Source: an uncultured Bryobacterales bacterium (lineage in GTDB: Bacteria > Acidobacteriota > Terriglobia > Bryobacterales > Bryobacteraceae). From it: a stretch of 64,000 nt of DNA. The stretch's first letter is position 1; every line of letters starts with the position of its first letter. The stretch lies in NCBI GenBank assembly GCA_937959285.1, contig CALGAR010000081.1, forward strand, positions 6,560-70,559, given 5' to 3'. Under the pieces are notes generated by a model. That model saw nothing but the letters and a program-made list of their open reading frames with translations, did not search any database and was not told the DNA's origin. Below are positions 51,115-61,500 of the stretch, in pieces. A program made the translations under genes and the position numbers.

Positions 51115-52140
51115 CTACAGCTGCTTGGGATCGATGCGCCACAGGTTCTGCTGCCGGAGATTGGACAGCCACACGGACCCGTGCCCGACCCGGACAGCAT
51201 CGCCGCCGGGGCCTACCCACTGCCTCACCACTTGATTGGTATTCGGGTCGATCTGAGTTAGGGGAATCTGAAAGACGGTAAGCCAGACGAACCCTTCGCC
51301 ATAGGCGATTTCACCACCCGGGCCTGGAACGCCAACCTCGATCGTCGCCAGGAGCTTGCCCGTAGTCGCATCCACGCGCGACACGGTTCCATCTCCCTGG
51401 TTCAACGTCCACACGGATCCGGCTCCGATCGTCAAAAACCGGGGATTCGGTCCGACGGGCACCGTGTGCGTAACGGAGTTCGTCTTTGGATCCACGCGGA
51501 CAGCGAGGCTGTTCTCTGTGCTGGTTAACCAGATCGCGCCTTCGCCATATGCGCAGGCGAATGAACCGGAGGGCACCTTGATCTGCGCGACGACCTGATT
51601 CGTCGCTGGATCGATGCGGGAAAGAACGCCCGATGGATCGCTCAAAATCCAGATACTATCCGGGCTCGCCGCCACCCCTCCCTCGCTGTTTGCGGGACCA
51701 ACCGGAAGAGTCGCGACAACCTGATTCGTCTTCATGTCCACGCGGGAGAGCGTTTTATCCCCGCAGTTGGGCACCCAAACACTGCCGAAGCCTGCTGCAA
51801 GGCCAGAGCACGGCCGCTTGCCAACCTCGACTGCCGCGACCACCTCATTGGTCTTCGGGTCCAGGCGGTGGACCGTATTCTTGGGCCCGTTGGACACCCA
51901 AACGGCGTCCTCAGTCACGACCTGCCAGTCTGGCACTCCCTCAACCGGGAAGACAGCCACGGGCCTGATGGTGGAGATATCCCGCTGTACTCCGGGGAGT
52001 TTTACTCCCGGACGCGGAGGCCGGTTCATCTTCTTCTTTTTGGCCTCCACTGCTGGTCCTTCCTGCCCCGGCATCAAGGCAAGCGACAAGCAAAGACCGG
52101 CGCAGGCAAGCAGCACGGGATAGACTCTTAACTTTCTCAT
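51115..52140 (-). CDS. Secreted YVTN/Vgb-like beta-propeller protein (second of tandem pair)
   Basis: A 341-residue exported protein. The signal peptide spans about 1-28, followed by a basic Lys/Pro-rich segment (KKKKMNRPPRPG), then six or so propeller blades of about 45 residues. Each blade carries the VW-x-S/N ... D/L-S-R-V/I-D-P/x-T-N pattern, as in virginiamycin B lyase-like and YVTN proteins. No lyase catalytic set is evident, so it is probably a binding or scaffold propeller. I start at 52140 behind GAAGGAG; the longer in-frame start has no signal-peptide character. It is a clear paralogue of the next gene upstream, sharing the VKLPGV/VKTPGV motif after the basic segment. Confidence 0.82.
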   Translation of the reverse strand: MRKLRVYPVLLACAGLCLSLALMPGQEGPAVEAKKKKMNRPPRPGVKLPGVQRDISTIRPVAVFPVEGVPDWQVVTEDAVWVSNGPKNTVHRLDPKTNEVVAAVEVGKRPCSGLAAGFGSVWVPNCGDKTLSRVDMKTNQVVATLPVGPANSEGGVAASPDSIWILSDPSGVLSRIDPATNQVVAQIKVPSGSFACAYGEGAIWLTSTENSLAVRVDPKTNSVTHTVPVGPNPRFLTIGAGSVWTLNQGDGTVSRVDATTGKLLATIEVGVPGPGGEIAYGEGFVWLTVFQIPLTQIDPNTNQVVRQWVGPGGDAVRVGHGSVWLSNLRQQNLWRIDPKQL

Positions 52141-52202
52141 TTCATGACTCCTTCGCTTAGTTAGGCAATCCAGACGGGGTTTGAGCCGCAACGAATTAGG
52201 AC

Positions 52203-53225
52203 CTAGTAGGCAAGGGTTGCAAGGACCCGTTTGGGATCTATCTTCCAAACCGTCCGCTGATCCGCGTTCACCAGCCAGAGGAAGCCAGCGCCAAAGGCAA
52301 TACCCCCTCCCCCTTCCCCGACAAACTGCTGCGCCACCGAATCCGTCGCTGGATCGATTCGGCTGATCGGGAGCCCTGGCGTGCTAACCCATACGGATCC
52401 GTCACCAATCGCAATCTCGCCCGGAAACCCGGGCGCGCCGAGGTCGATGGTCTTTACTACCTTGTTTGTCTTGGGATCAATTCGCTCGAGTTTCCCAGCC
52501 TTCTGACACCAAACCCAAACGGCGCCTTCACCGACTGCAACAAATTGCGGGCCAGCGGCGACATCGATCCGACTTGTAATCGTGTTTGTTTGCGGGTCGA
52601 TCTTCAGCGTTTTATCTTCGGCAGGGCAGGTAACCCATACAGCCGATTCCCCAAACGCCAAGGCGTTGCAGCCGGCTGGCAGGCGCACTTCGGCGACGAT
52701 TTTGTTATCCGCGGGATCAACTCGGGAAAGCGTTGTCCTTTCGTCCGTCAAGACCCACACGCTGTCAGAAGAGACTGCAATCGTCGTCTTTGAACTGCCG
52801 GCGCCCGTCGGGATCGAGGTGATCTTTCCCGTCTTCGGATCTACTCTAGACAGGGTCTTGTCACCGCAGTTTAACACCCATAAGCTGCCGAAGCCGAGGA
52901 CCGGAGCTGTGCAGGGATGGCTGAGCCCTGTAATAGCGTCTCCAGCTGTGGCGGCTTTCGCATCAATACGATCCAGGCGATTCTCTTTGGGATTCGTAAT
53001 CCAGACCGTCGCCCCGCCAAGAATGCCGTCAAGTGAACCAGACAGCCGGATCTCTGCTTCCGCTTTTAGGTCGGAAGCCGGAATCCGCACACCAGGAGTC
53101 TTGACGCCGGAAGGCGCTGCCCCACCTTGTGGCCTTCCCTGCTTCCTGCCCTGATCACCCACCTTCGGATACAGGGCTTCAGGCGTGCCCATCAGCAGGC
53201 ACAAGCCGATTACTGCCAAACGCAT
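52203..53225 (-). CDS. Secreted YVTN/Vgb-like beta-propeller protein (first of tandem pair)
   Basis: A 340-residue exported paralogue of the downstream gene. The signal peptide spans about 1-18, followed by a Gly/Gln/Lys/Arg-rich segment and the shared VKTPGVR motif. The propeller blades carry repeats such as VWVTCPAEDKTLKIDP and SLWVLNCGDKTLSRVDP. The NCGDKTLSRVD segment is identical in both proteins, which indicates a recent duplication or strong constraint. The two genes are 62 bases apart on the same strand. They diverge from the DUF1549/DUF1553 gene and may belong to the same surface system, but nothing in the sequence proves that. Confidence 0.82.
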   Translation of the reverse strand: MRLAVIGLCLLMGTPEALYPKVGDQGRKQGRPQGGAAPSGVKTPGVRIPASDLKAEAEIRLSGSLDGILGGATVWITNPKENRLDRIDAKAATAGDAITGLSHPCTAPVLGFGSLWVLNCGDKTLSRVDPKTGKITSIPTGAGSSKTTIAVSSDSVWVLTDERTTLSRVDPADNKIVAEVRLPAGCNALAFGESAVWVTCPAEDKTLKIDPQTNTITSRIDVAAGPQFVAVGEGAVWVWCQKAGKLERIDPKTNKVVKTIDLGAPGFPGEIAIGDGSVWVSTPGLPISRIDPATDSVAQQFVGEGGGGIAFGAGFLWLVNADQRTVWKIDPKRVLATLAY

Positions 53226-53635
53226 AGGTTAAGATCCCTCGAATGAAGCAGAATCAAGAGCCGACGTGGGAGGACTGCGAACGGGGGCTAAAACGGCGTC
53301 ATAGCCGTTGAGAGAACAGTATACATTTATTAGTGCAAGGACAATACCCTTTGGGCTAAATTTCCTGAATCTTACATACCGCCGCTGGCCCGGGCCCCAC
53401 GAGTGTGTTGATCATCCATTAAGTTGACAATAGCCATAAGAAGTGATATCAAGGACACTAATAGTCGGGGGACTCCGTCGCGTCTCACGCCTTCCCGCCC
53501 CTGTCAGGACCCCGTAGCCTCGCTTTTGCTAGCAAACAGTTCTCGCTCCGTCGCACGCCGTCATCTTGCCGCCAGGTGTGAACCGGCTGAGCTGGAATTC
53601 TTTCTCTAAAACCTTAGATTTCTCGTGTTATTTCT
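53226..53635. other. 410-base divergent intergenic region, AT-rich core
   Basis: No convincing gene lies here. The stretch from about 53310 to 53470 is visibly more AT-rich than the rest of the window. It holds a plus-strand promoter (53424-53452) and, on the minus strand, a TATACT hexamer at about 53320 that could serve the propeller genes. The last 180 bases form a long untranslated leader for the DUF1549/DUF1553 gene. Confidence 0.6.
53424..53452 (+). promoter_or_regulatory. Sigma-70-type promoter TTGACA-N17-TATCAA
   Basis: Perfect -35 TTGACA (53424-53429), 17-base spacer, and -10 TATCAA (53447-53452), directed at the DUF1549/DUF1553 gene with a leader of about 175 bases. It is the best match to a housekeeping promoter that I found in the window. 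Confidence 0.7.
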
Positions 53636-56600
53636 ATGTGCTTCTATAAGGCGCTTCCACTCACGAGCTTTGCAATCCTGCTGACTACTGCAGCCCCCGC
53701 ACTTAGAGCTGCCGGGCATCCTGCCAATACCGCCGAATTCTTTGAAACCAAAGTGCGGCCTGTACTTGCCACCGCCTGCTACGCGTGCCACACGGATTCG
53801 GCACTCGGCGGCTTGCGGCTCGACAGCGCGGAAGCAATGCTGAAGGGCGGCAAAAGGGGTCCTGCCGTTGTTCCGGGGGATCCGGATAAGAGTCTGCTGA
53901 TTCAATCCATCCGCCATACTGCAGGCGACTTGAAGATGCCGATGGGAGGCAAGCTGAAGCCGGCCGAAATTGAGGATCTGGTTGCATGGGTCAAAGCCGG
54001 AGCTGTATGGCCAAAGACCGCGGCGGCGGTCGTGGAAGCCGACAAGACAGGAAAGAAATATACGATTCCTCCGGAGCGGAGACAGTTTTGGTCCTTCCAG
54101 CCTCTGCAGAAAGTACAGCCTCCGAAAGTAAAAGACACCCAATGGGTGAAGACCGATATCGACCGCTTTATCCTTGCAAAGCTGGAAGAGGAAGGAATCA
54201 AGCCGGTGCGCCCGGCAAGCAAACGCGACCTGCTGCGTCGCGCGACGCTCGATCTTACCGGTTTGCCTCCAACTTTCGAGGAGATTCAGGCGTTCGAAAA
54301 AGATACATCTCCTGACGCATTCGCAAAGGTTGTGGATCGCCTCCTGGCGTCGCCTCACTATGGCGAGCGATGGGGCAGGATCTGGCTCGACGTTGCGCGC
54401 TACGGGGAGGACGACTATCGAAGCCTCGACCCCATGCGCCGGGGTTACAACCCGTATCCCAATGCCCACCTATACAGAGACTGGGTGGTGCAGGCCTTCA
54501 ACGACGACATGCCGTACGACCAGTTCGTGAAGGCCCAGATCGCCGGAGATCTGCTGGATGAGAAGATCCGCCATAAGACCTTACCCGCAACGGGCTTCCT
54601 GGGCCTCGGCCCCTGGTACTACGACAATGGCGCAGTCGAGGTAACCCGGGCGGATGAGCGTCACGACCGCGTTGACGTCATCACAAGAGGATTCCTCGGA
54701 CTGACGGTTGCATGCGCCCGCTGCCACGATCATAAGTACGATCCGATCCCTACCACTGACTACTACGCACTTGCGGGCGTCTTTGCGAACACCGTCTACC
54801 ACGAGTATCCGCAGGTTCCGAAATCGGTGCTCAACCGGTTCAAGGCGCTGGAAGAAGAACTGGAGCGGAAGCAGAAGCTCCTGCGTGAAGTCCAGAACAA
54901 CCTCAGTTTACAGCTTTCACAGTCGCTGGCGTTCGAGACGGCTAAGTATCTCGAAGGAGTCTGGGAAGTCGTAGCCCAGAAGAAAGACATGGCTGCCGTC
55001 GTCGAGGACAAACGTCTTGACTACGAGCTCCTGGACCGGTGGATCAAGTATATGGAAAGGCCGACCACGCTGTACCCCTATAAGAAGGCGTGGCAGGAGA
55101 TGATGGCGAAGCCGGGAAGCACCGCTCAGCAGGCCAAAAAACTCGCACAGCAGTTTCAGGAGAAAGTCGTGGAGGTGATGCTCGCCAAAAACGAGCTGAG
55201 CGAGGAGAACGAGATTATCACGGCGAAATCGCTGCCCGGCACCAAGAAGAAGAAACGCGCGAACAAACCGAACGAGTTCATCACCAATGACGACTTCTGC
55301 CCCGGGTGCGGATTGCAGTTGAAGAATCTGCCCGAGGAAGAGATGAGCTTCTACACCGAGATCTTCCAGCGTGAACTGAACGGTGAAGATCCAATCGTGC
55401 AGCCCGGCGTCCGTACAAAACCGGGTGTGCTGCTCTTCCGGGGATGGGGACTTGAAAAGCGCGTCGGAGCGGAAGCTCAGGCGCAGATGGCGGCCATCCG
55501 CAACGACATCACAGCAACGCAGAAGAAGCTGCAGCCGTATTACCCATACATTCACGGCGTGAAGGACGCGGATCAGATCATCAACCTTCCCGTCAGTCTT
55601 CGCGGCGATCCTTATAACCTCGGCGAAGAGGTTCCACGCCACTTCCTGTCGGTGCTTTGCAAAGGGGAGCCGCAGCCGTTCTCGAAAGGCAGCGGACGGC
55701 TGGAGCTGGCTGAGGCGATCCTCCAGCAGCCACTGGCAATGAGGGTCATTGTCAACCGTATCTGGAAGGGCCACTTCGGAACCGGGATCGTCGATTCTCC
55801 CAGCAATTTCGGCATGACCGGCGAGCGCCCGACTCATCCTGAACTGCTCGAATACCTGGCGAATTTCTTCGTGAACAACGGCATGTCGATTAAGAAGCTG
55901 CACAGGGAGATCATGCTCAGCAGCGTCTACCAGCTGAGCACTGAGAATAACCCGCAGGCATTCGAGAAAGACTCCGGCAACCGCCTCTACTGGCGAGCGA
56001 ACTCCAAGCGGATGGACGCCGAACAGATCCGCGACTCCATGCTCGCTGTATCGGGCAGACTCGATCGTGCGCTGGGCGGTCCTTCCGAGCCGCTGACTCC
56101 GACCTACCGCCGCCGGACGATCTACGGCAAGGTAAGCCGCTACAAGCTGGATGAGTATTTACAGCTCTTCGACTTCCCCAGCCCGAACATCAGCGCCGAG
56201 AAGCGGTTCACAACGACTGTTCCGCTGCAGCGCCTGTTCCTGATGAACAGTGACTTCGTGCAGCTCCAGGCCGAGGAACTGGCCAAGCGTGTCGCCACAG
56301 AGCCGACCGCGGAAGCTCGCATCCGGAAGATGTACCAGATCGTCTACGGAAGGAACGCCACGGAGAACGAAGTCAAGCTGGGCCTCGAGTATCTGCGGAC
56401 CGAACCGATGCTGGCCTACGAAGAGCGTAAGAAGAAGCAGCCGGAGCCGGGTGGCAAGGGCCGCGCTGGCAGCGGCAGCGAGGCGCAAGGAGAAAAGATG
56501 GCGGCAGCCGGAGCGAAACCTGCGGAAGGCGCGAAGCCCGCCGCCGATATGCCGATGCCCATGCCTGAGGAGATGCCGATGCCTGACAAGACCGGCAGCC

Positions 56601-56773
56601 TGAATAATCCGGCGCCGGAGATGGCCGCCGACGGAATGATGGCCGGCGTGTTCGGACCCGGCGGGCGGGGAGGAAACCGTCAGGGTCCGGCTCCGGCGAA
56701 GTACGATCCGACGCCGTGGGGCCGGTACGCCAAAATTCTCCTGAGCTCCAGCGAGTTCCTTTTCATTAACTGA
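53636..56773 (+). CDS. PSC1/DUF1549/DUF1553 cytochrome-like protein with zinc-ribbon-like and Met/Pro inserts
   Basis: A 1045-residue exported protein with a signal peptide (about 1-26). A Planctomycete-type cytochrome c domain has the heme motif C48-Y-A-C51-H52 (about 35-115). DUF1549 covers about 175-390 and contains a second CxxCH, CARCHDHKYDP. A long helical spacer follows, then DUF1553 (about 690-950). Two oddities stand out. A FCPGCGLQLKN segment near residue 555 looks like half a zinc ribbon inside the spacer. A Met/Pro-rich stretch (MPMPMPEEMPMPD) near 970-990 interrupts the C-terminal region before the ending YAKILLSSSEFLFIN. The family is typical of Planctomycetes, Acidobacteria and Verrucomicrobia, and is always paired with DUF1501, as here. 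Confidence 0.88.
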   Translation: MCFYKALPLTSFAILLTTAAPALRAAGHPANTAEFFETKVRPVLATACYACHTDSALGGLRLDSAEAMLKGGKRGPAVVPGDPDKSLLIQSIRHTAGDLKMPMGGKLKPAEIEDLVAWVKAGAVWPKTAAAVVEADKTGKKYTIPPERRQFWSFQPLQKVQPPKVKDTQWVKTDIDRFILAKLEEEGIKPVRPASKRDLLRRATLDLTGLPPTFEEIQAFEKDTSPDAFAKVVDRLLASPHYGERWGRIWLDVARYGEDDYRSLDPMRRGYNPYPNAHLYRDWVVQAFNDDMPYDQFVKAQIAGDLLDEKIRHKTLPATGFLGLGPWYYDNGAVEVTRADERHDRVDVITRGFLGLTVACARCHDHKYDPIPTTDYYALAGVFANTVYHEYPQVPKSVLNRFKALEEELERKQKLLREVQNNLSLQLSQSLAFETAKYLEGVWEVVAQKKDMAAVVEDKRLDYELLDRWIKYMERPTTLYPYKKAWQEMMAKPGSTAQQAKKLAQQFQEKVVEVMLAKNELSEENEIITAKSLPGTKKKKRANKPNEFITNDDFCPGCGLQLKNLPEEEMSFYTEIFQRELNGEDPIVQPGVRTKPGVLLFRGWGLEKRVGAEAQAQMAAIRNDITATQKKLQPYYPYIHGVKDADQIINLPVSLRGDPYNLGEEVPRHFLSVLCKGEPQPFSKGSGRLELAEAILQQPLAMRVIVNRIWKGHFGTGIVDSPSNFGMTGERPTHPELLEYLANFFVNNGMSIKKLHREIMLSSVYQLSTENNPQAFEKDSGNRLYWRANSKRMDAEQIRDSMLAVSGRLDRALGGPSEPLTPTYRRRTIYGKVSRYKLDEYLQLFDFPSPNISAEKRFTTTVPLQRLFLMNSDFVQLQAEELAKRVATEPTAEARIRKMYQIVYGRNATENEVKLGLEYLRTEPMLAYEERKKKQPEPGGKGRAGSGSEAQGEKMAAAGAKPAEGAKPAADMPMPMPEEMPMPDKTGSLNNPAPEMAADGMMAGVFGPGGRGGNRQGPAPAKYDPTPWGRYAKILLSSSEFLFIN

Positions 56774-56795
56774 AGTACTTACGAGGCTACCAAGG

Positions 56796-58283
56796 ATGCG
56801 ACATAGATCTCCAAATCCGGTTACGCGCCGCGAAGCACTCCGCCGCATTGGAAACGGCTTCGGGATGCTGGCATTTGCCGGAATGCTCAACGAGTCCCTG
56901 GCTCGCGCCGGCGCCGTCATTGCCCCTGACGGCAGTATTGGGTCAGCAAAGCTGGATTACCCGCAGCGAGTAAAGCGGGTCATCTTCCTGTTCATGAATG
57001 GCGGGCTCTCGCAGGTGGACAGCTTCGACCCAAAGCCGATGCTCGATAAGTACGACGGGCAGCCGTTGCCTGGCGGCGAGATCAAGACCGAACGAAAAAC
57101 CGGCGCGCTGATGAAGTCGCCGTTCAAGTTCAAAAAGTACGGGCAGTGCGGAATGGATATCAGCGAACTCTGGCCGCACCTTGGCGAAGTGGCCGATGAC
57201 ATCTGCTGGATCCGGTCGGTCTACACGGATATCCCGAACCACGAGCCCGCCTGCCTGATGCTCAATACCGGAGCAAACCAGGCCGGCCGCCCCTCGATGG
57301 GAGCGTGGATTACTTACGGTCTGGGAACCGAAAACCAGAACCTGCCAGGGTATGTGGTCCTTTGCCCCGATGTCCCGACGACCGTCGGCCCCCCCTTGTG
57401 GAGTAACGGCTTTCTCCCAGCCATCAACCAGGGCACTTACATCTCCGACAAAGTCGAGGAAGAGCCGGGAAGCCAGGGTAAGCAAGGCTCGGACAAAGTG
57501 ACCATCGAGAAGTCTTTCGACCCGAAGAAGCTGATCAGCTTTGTAAACAATCCAAAGTTTTCGCTGACTGAACAGCGCCGCGAGCTGGATCTCCTCCAAA
57601 AACTGGAAAAGATGCGTTCCGAAGCCAATGGCGCAGATCCGCAGGTGGAAGCCGTCATCAAGTCGATGGAAGTCGCCTACCGGATGCAGACGGAGGCTCC
57701 CGAAGTCTTCGACATCCGGAAAGAATCGGAGGCGACCCAGAAGCTCTACGGTCCTGGCAGCACCGCGCGGGGCTGCCTGATGGCCGTTCGCCTCGTGGAG
57801 AAGGGCGTCCGCATGGTTCAGGTCTACTACGCGAAGGGCGATCCATGGGATGCGCACGCGGATATCATGGCGCATAGGCGGAACGCGCTGGATTCGGACC
57901 GGCCGTTTGCGGCTGTGATCAAAGACCTGAAGTCGCGCGGACTCTGGAAGGATACGCTGGTCCTCTGCGGTTCGGAGTTTGGCAGGACCCCCGTGCGGGA
58001 AATTGGCGGCAGCGGCGAACGTCTTCGCAACGGGCGCGATCACAACCCGTTCGGTTTCACTATGTGGATGGCGGGCGGCGCCGTCAAAGGGGGAACCATT
58101 TACGGCGCGACGGACGACTTTGGCTTCAAAGCCGTCGAAAAGCCCGTCCATGTTCACGACATTCACGCCACGATTCTGTACCTGATGGGTATTGATCACA
58201 CGAAGCTGACTTACCGGTACAGCGGGAGAGATTTCCGCCTGACGGACGTGGAAGGGAATATTCTGCACGATATTGTCGCTTAG
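56796..58283 (+). CDS. DUF1501 (alkaline-phosphatase/sulfatase-like) exported protein
   Basis: A 495-residue protein. The N-terminus has a twin-Arg motif (RREALRRIG) followed by a hydrophobic stretch, a Tat-type signal. The rest matches DUF1501, which has an alkaline-phosphatase/sulfatase-like fold: FLFMNGGLSQVDSFDPKP near 67-84, then SVYTDIPNHEP and later GSEFGRTP, DHNPFGFTMWMAGG, and a final HATILYLMGIDH motif that places metal-site Asp/His residues. The gene lies 22 bases after the DUF1549/DUF1553 gene, the conserved pairing. Substrate unknown; polysaccharide or sulfated-glycan processing is often suggested for such pairs. Confidence 0.92.
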   Translation: MRHRSPNPVTRREALRRIGNGFGMLAFAGMLNESLARAGAVIAPDGSIGSAKLDYPQRVKRVIFLFMNGGLSQVDSFDPKPMLDKYDGQPLPGGEIKTERKTGALMKSPFKFKKYGQCGMDISELWPHLGEVADDICWIRSVYTDIPNHEPACLMLNTGANQAGRPSMGAWITYGLGTENQNLPGYVVLCPDVPTTVGPPLWSNGFLPAINQGTYISDKVEEEPGSQGKQGSDKVTIEKSFDPKKLISFVNNPKFSLTEQRRELDLLQKLEKMRSEANGADPQVEAVIKSMEVAYRMQTEAPEVFDIRKESEATQKLYGPGSTARGCLMAVRLVEKGVRMVQVYYAKGDPWDAHADIMAHRRNALDSDRPFAAVIKDLKSRGLWKDTLVLCGSEFGRTPVREIGGSGERLRNGRDHNPFGFTMWMAGGAVKGGTIYGATDDFGFKAVEKPVHVHDIHATILYLMGIDHTKLTYRYSGRDFRLTDVEGNILHDIVA

Positions 58284-58311
58284 TACCAAACCCTCCTTGG
58301 TGCGTTTGTCC

Positions 58312-58350
58312 GGGCGCCAGGCGGCGGTCAACTGGCGCCCGCTTCTTTCC
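58312..58350 (+). terminator. Hairpin terminator after the DUF1501 gene
   Basis: Perfect 9-bp stem GGGCGCCAG/CTGGCGCCC with an 11-base loop, 29 bases past the DUF1501 stop, followed by a T-containing tail (GCTTCTTTCC). The weak T-run makes it a moderate-strength terminator. It separates this operon from the receptor gene. Confidence 0.6.
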
Positions 58351-58401
58351 CAACCACCAATCGCAAAAAAAAATGGGTTGGACCCCATAAAGGAATTCGA
58401 T

Positions 58402-58431
58402 TTGACTCTTACTTATACCCTACCCTAGAAT
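58402..58431 (+). promoter_or_regulatory. Promoter TTGACT-N18-TAGAAT for the Oar receptor gene
   Basis: -35 TTGACT (58402-58407), 18-base spacer, -10 TAGAAT (58426-58431), about 145 bases before ATG 58578. A short A9 tract lies just upstream and could act as an UP-like element. The receptor therefore has its own transcript. Confidence 0.6.
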
Positions 58432-58577
58432 CCGTAGTTACACGTCGCTCCTGGTTGGGGGCCCCGCAAACATACAATCCAACCTGTGCAAGGCTGCACG
58501 CCTGCCTCTCTCCGAGTCGAGACATCCATTTACCCACGTCCGGGAGTTCTTAACAGACATCGCTAAGGAGAATTCCG

Positions 58578-61500
58578 ATGATTCGACTCGTCATTGTTCT
58601 CATCGCTGGGCTATTGCCGCTCGCTGCGCAAACGACCTCCTTACAGGGCGTGGTCACTGATGAACAGGATGCTGCGATTCCGGAAGCCGTTATCACTGTC
58701 ACAAATCAAAGCACGTCAGCCTCGCGCTCGACGATAAGCAACAGCGCGGGCGCCTTCAGCCTCGTGCAGTTGCCGCCTGGCTCGTACACTGTCGAGGTAC
58801 AAAAGCCCGGCTTCCGAACATATGCTCAACAAATCCTCCTGCAGGTAAACTCTCCTGCAACCTTAAATGTGAGATTGGAGATTGGCCAGGTTACTGAAAC
58901 AGTTAGCGTCATGGCAGAGGCGGCATCTGTCAACGTACAGAACGCAACAATTGGCAATCCCTTTACAGAGACCCAAATCCGGCAACTTCCGCTTCAGACA
59001 CGCAACGTCGTTGAGCTGCTAAGCCTTCAGCCAGGTGTCACACCGGATGGAGAAGTGATCGGCGCAAAGCGAGATCAGAATAATGTGACGCTAGACGGCG
59101 TCGATATCAACGACAGCCAGAGTTCCACCGGATTCAATGCTGCTCTTCCCGTGCCGCTCGACTCCGTGCAGGAGTTCCGCACAACGGTTGCGGGACAGGG
59201 CGCCGACCAGGGCCGGTCGGCAGGCGGGCAAGTGTCCCTTGTCACAAAGAGCGGATCCAACAGCTTCCATGGCTCCCTCTACGAGTACCACCGCAACGTT
59301 AAGACCGCAGCAAATAACTGGTTCAACAACCGCGCCGGCGTGCCCAGAGAGAATCTGATCCGGAATCAGTACGGCGCCTCGCTGGGCGGCCGCATCATCC
59401 GCGACCGCGCATTCTTCTTTGTGAACTGGGAGGATCGCAAGGACCGCTCCGCTACCGCCGTCTCGCGCAATGTGCCGACAGAAACCCTCAAACAAGGAAT
59501 CATTCAGTTCCGAATGAACAACGGGACGATCGGCCAGCTGACGCCAGCCCAGATTCGGGACGTCGATCCTCTCGGCATCGGTGTTAACCAGACCATGCTT
59601 GATCTCCTGAAGCAGTATCCGGCTGCGAACGACCCGCAGGGAGGAAGCGACCGGGGACTGAACTTCGCGGCCTTCCGGTTCAACGCGCCATTGAAACGCG
59701 ATGATCGCGCCTACGTCGCGAAGATGGATTTCAACCTCGACAAGGAAGCCCGCCACACGCTGATGCTGCGGGGCACTTTGGCGGACAACAGCAGGGATGA
59801 GATTCTGGCCCAGTTTCCGGGTCAGGAAGCAGCCGCGAAGATCCTGGACAACTCGCGAGGTCTGGCAGCCCGATACACAGCGGTCATCTCTCCTTCGATC
59901 GTGAATGTTTTCAGCTACGGCTACACGCGCCTGAATGTTGCCCAGTCAGGCACTCACGGTCCCGCTTTGAGCTTCGGGGGCATCGACAGCTTGCAGAACT
60001 TCACCCGCGCCTTCGGACGAATCATACCGACCCAAAACCTGGTAAACGACACAACGTGGATCAAAGACAAGCACACCGTGCAATTCGGAATCAATTTCCG
60101 AATGATTCAGAATGACAGAAACTCCTTCCAGAGCGCATACCCGAGCTACAGCTTCAGCCGCAATACCCTGCGCGGCCTGGGAGCGGACATTACAGAAGCT
60201 GTCAACAGCTATATCCGGACCTTGTACAACAATCCCTCTCTTCAAATCATCGAAAACACGCCAGTCACCAACGCGTTCGGTGTCCTGCTTGGCGTCATCA
60301 ACCAGTACAGCGCCACCTACAACTTTGGACGGGATGGGCAAGCGTTACCGTTTGGGGAGCCGATCATCCGCAGCTTTGCCGCCAGGGAATACGAGTTCTA
60401 CGTCCAGGACACATGGAAGCTGCGTCGCGATCTTACCCTCACATTCGGATTGCGTTACTCCAACTATCAGGTGCCCTATGAAAGAAACGGCGTTCAGGTT
60501 GTTACCACCATTCCGCTGAATCAGTATTTCGCCGAGCGCGTAGGCGCTTCCCTCACCGGCACTCCGGGCCATGCCATGCCGAATGCCGCATTAACGTACG
60601 AGCTTGGTGGACCGGTCAATAAGGGACGTGACTGGTTCAAGCGCGACAACAACAACTTTGCGCCGCGATTCAACGTCGCCTGGGCGCCGGAGAGCGATAG
60701 CCTTCCCGGCAGGCTTTTTGGCAGAGGAAGCGTCCTGCGTGTAGGCGCGGCGATGCTTTATGACAGGTACGGCAGCGACATGGTAGTGAACTTTGATCGT
60801 TACGGATCACCGGGTCTTGCCACCTCGGTCACACAGCCTCGTAATACGAACTTTAGCGACTCTTTCCGATACACGGGCAGTTCGCTGCCATCCCTTCCTC
60901 CTGCGCCAGCCGGCGGTTTTCCGTTTACCCCGCCGACCATCGTGGGCGGATTCAACTCTAACCTCGGAGTGTCTCCGGACCTCGTAGCGCCGTACTCTTA
61001 TCTGCTGAATGCCAGCTATGCCCGTCCGCTTCCCCAGAAACTGACAATTGAAGTCGGGTACATTGGGCGTCTTACGCGCAAAGGGCTCGTGCAGCAGGAC
61101 TACTTCCAGCCTCTGACCCAGTTCCGCGATCCCAAGTCCGGCCAGACCTGGACTCAGGCTTCGGGAATTCTGCGTGACTACTACGAATCCGGCATTACTC
61201 CGGCCCAGGTGCGCGCGAATCCCTCGATCCTTCCGGCGGTCGCGTTCTTTGAAAACATGTTTCCCGGAGCAGCCGGTTACCACTTCGCCGGAAGCGCGAC
61301 CGCAAACTACTTCTACACGGTGTATGACACCTACGCAGGAAGCGACCTGGACGCTTTGAACGATATGGACCGGGAGCGGCAGGCCGACGGCACCTGCATC
61401 TCGGTGTTCGGCTGCAACACGTTCTTCCCGCTCCAAAATGCTGGCATGCGCGCTTGGGTCAACTTAAGCAACTCCTCCTATCACGGAGGGCAGCTTGTGA

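Noticed and set aside
54917..55903. 328-codon minus-strand ORF
   Set aside because: Antisense to the DUF1549/DUF1553 gene with no domain of its own.
56550..56590. Tandem-repeat tract in the Met/Pro region
   Set aside because: The coding sequence is only loosely repetitive at the DNA level; it is a low-complexity protein segment, not a repeat array.
56943..58388. 481-codon minus-strand ORF
   Set aside because: Antisense to the DUF1501 gene, whose motifs are unmistakable. The length comes from GC-biased third positions.
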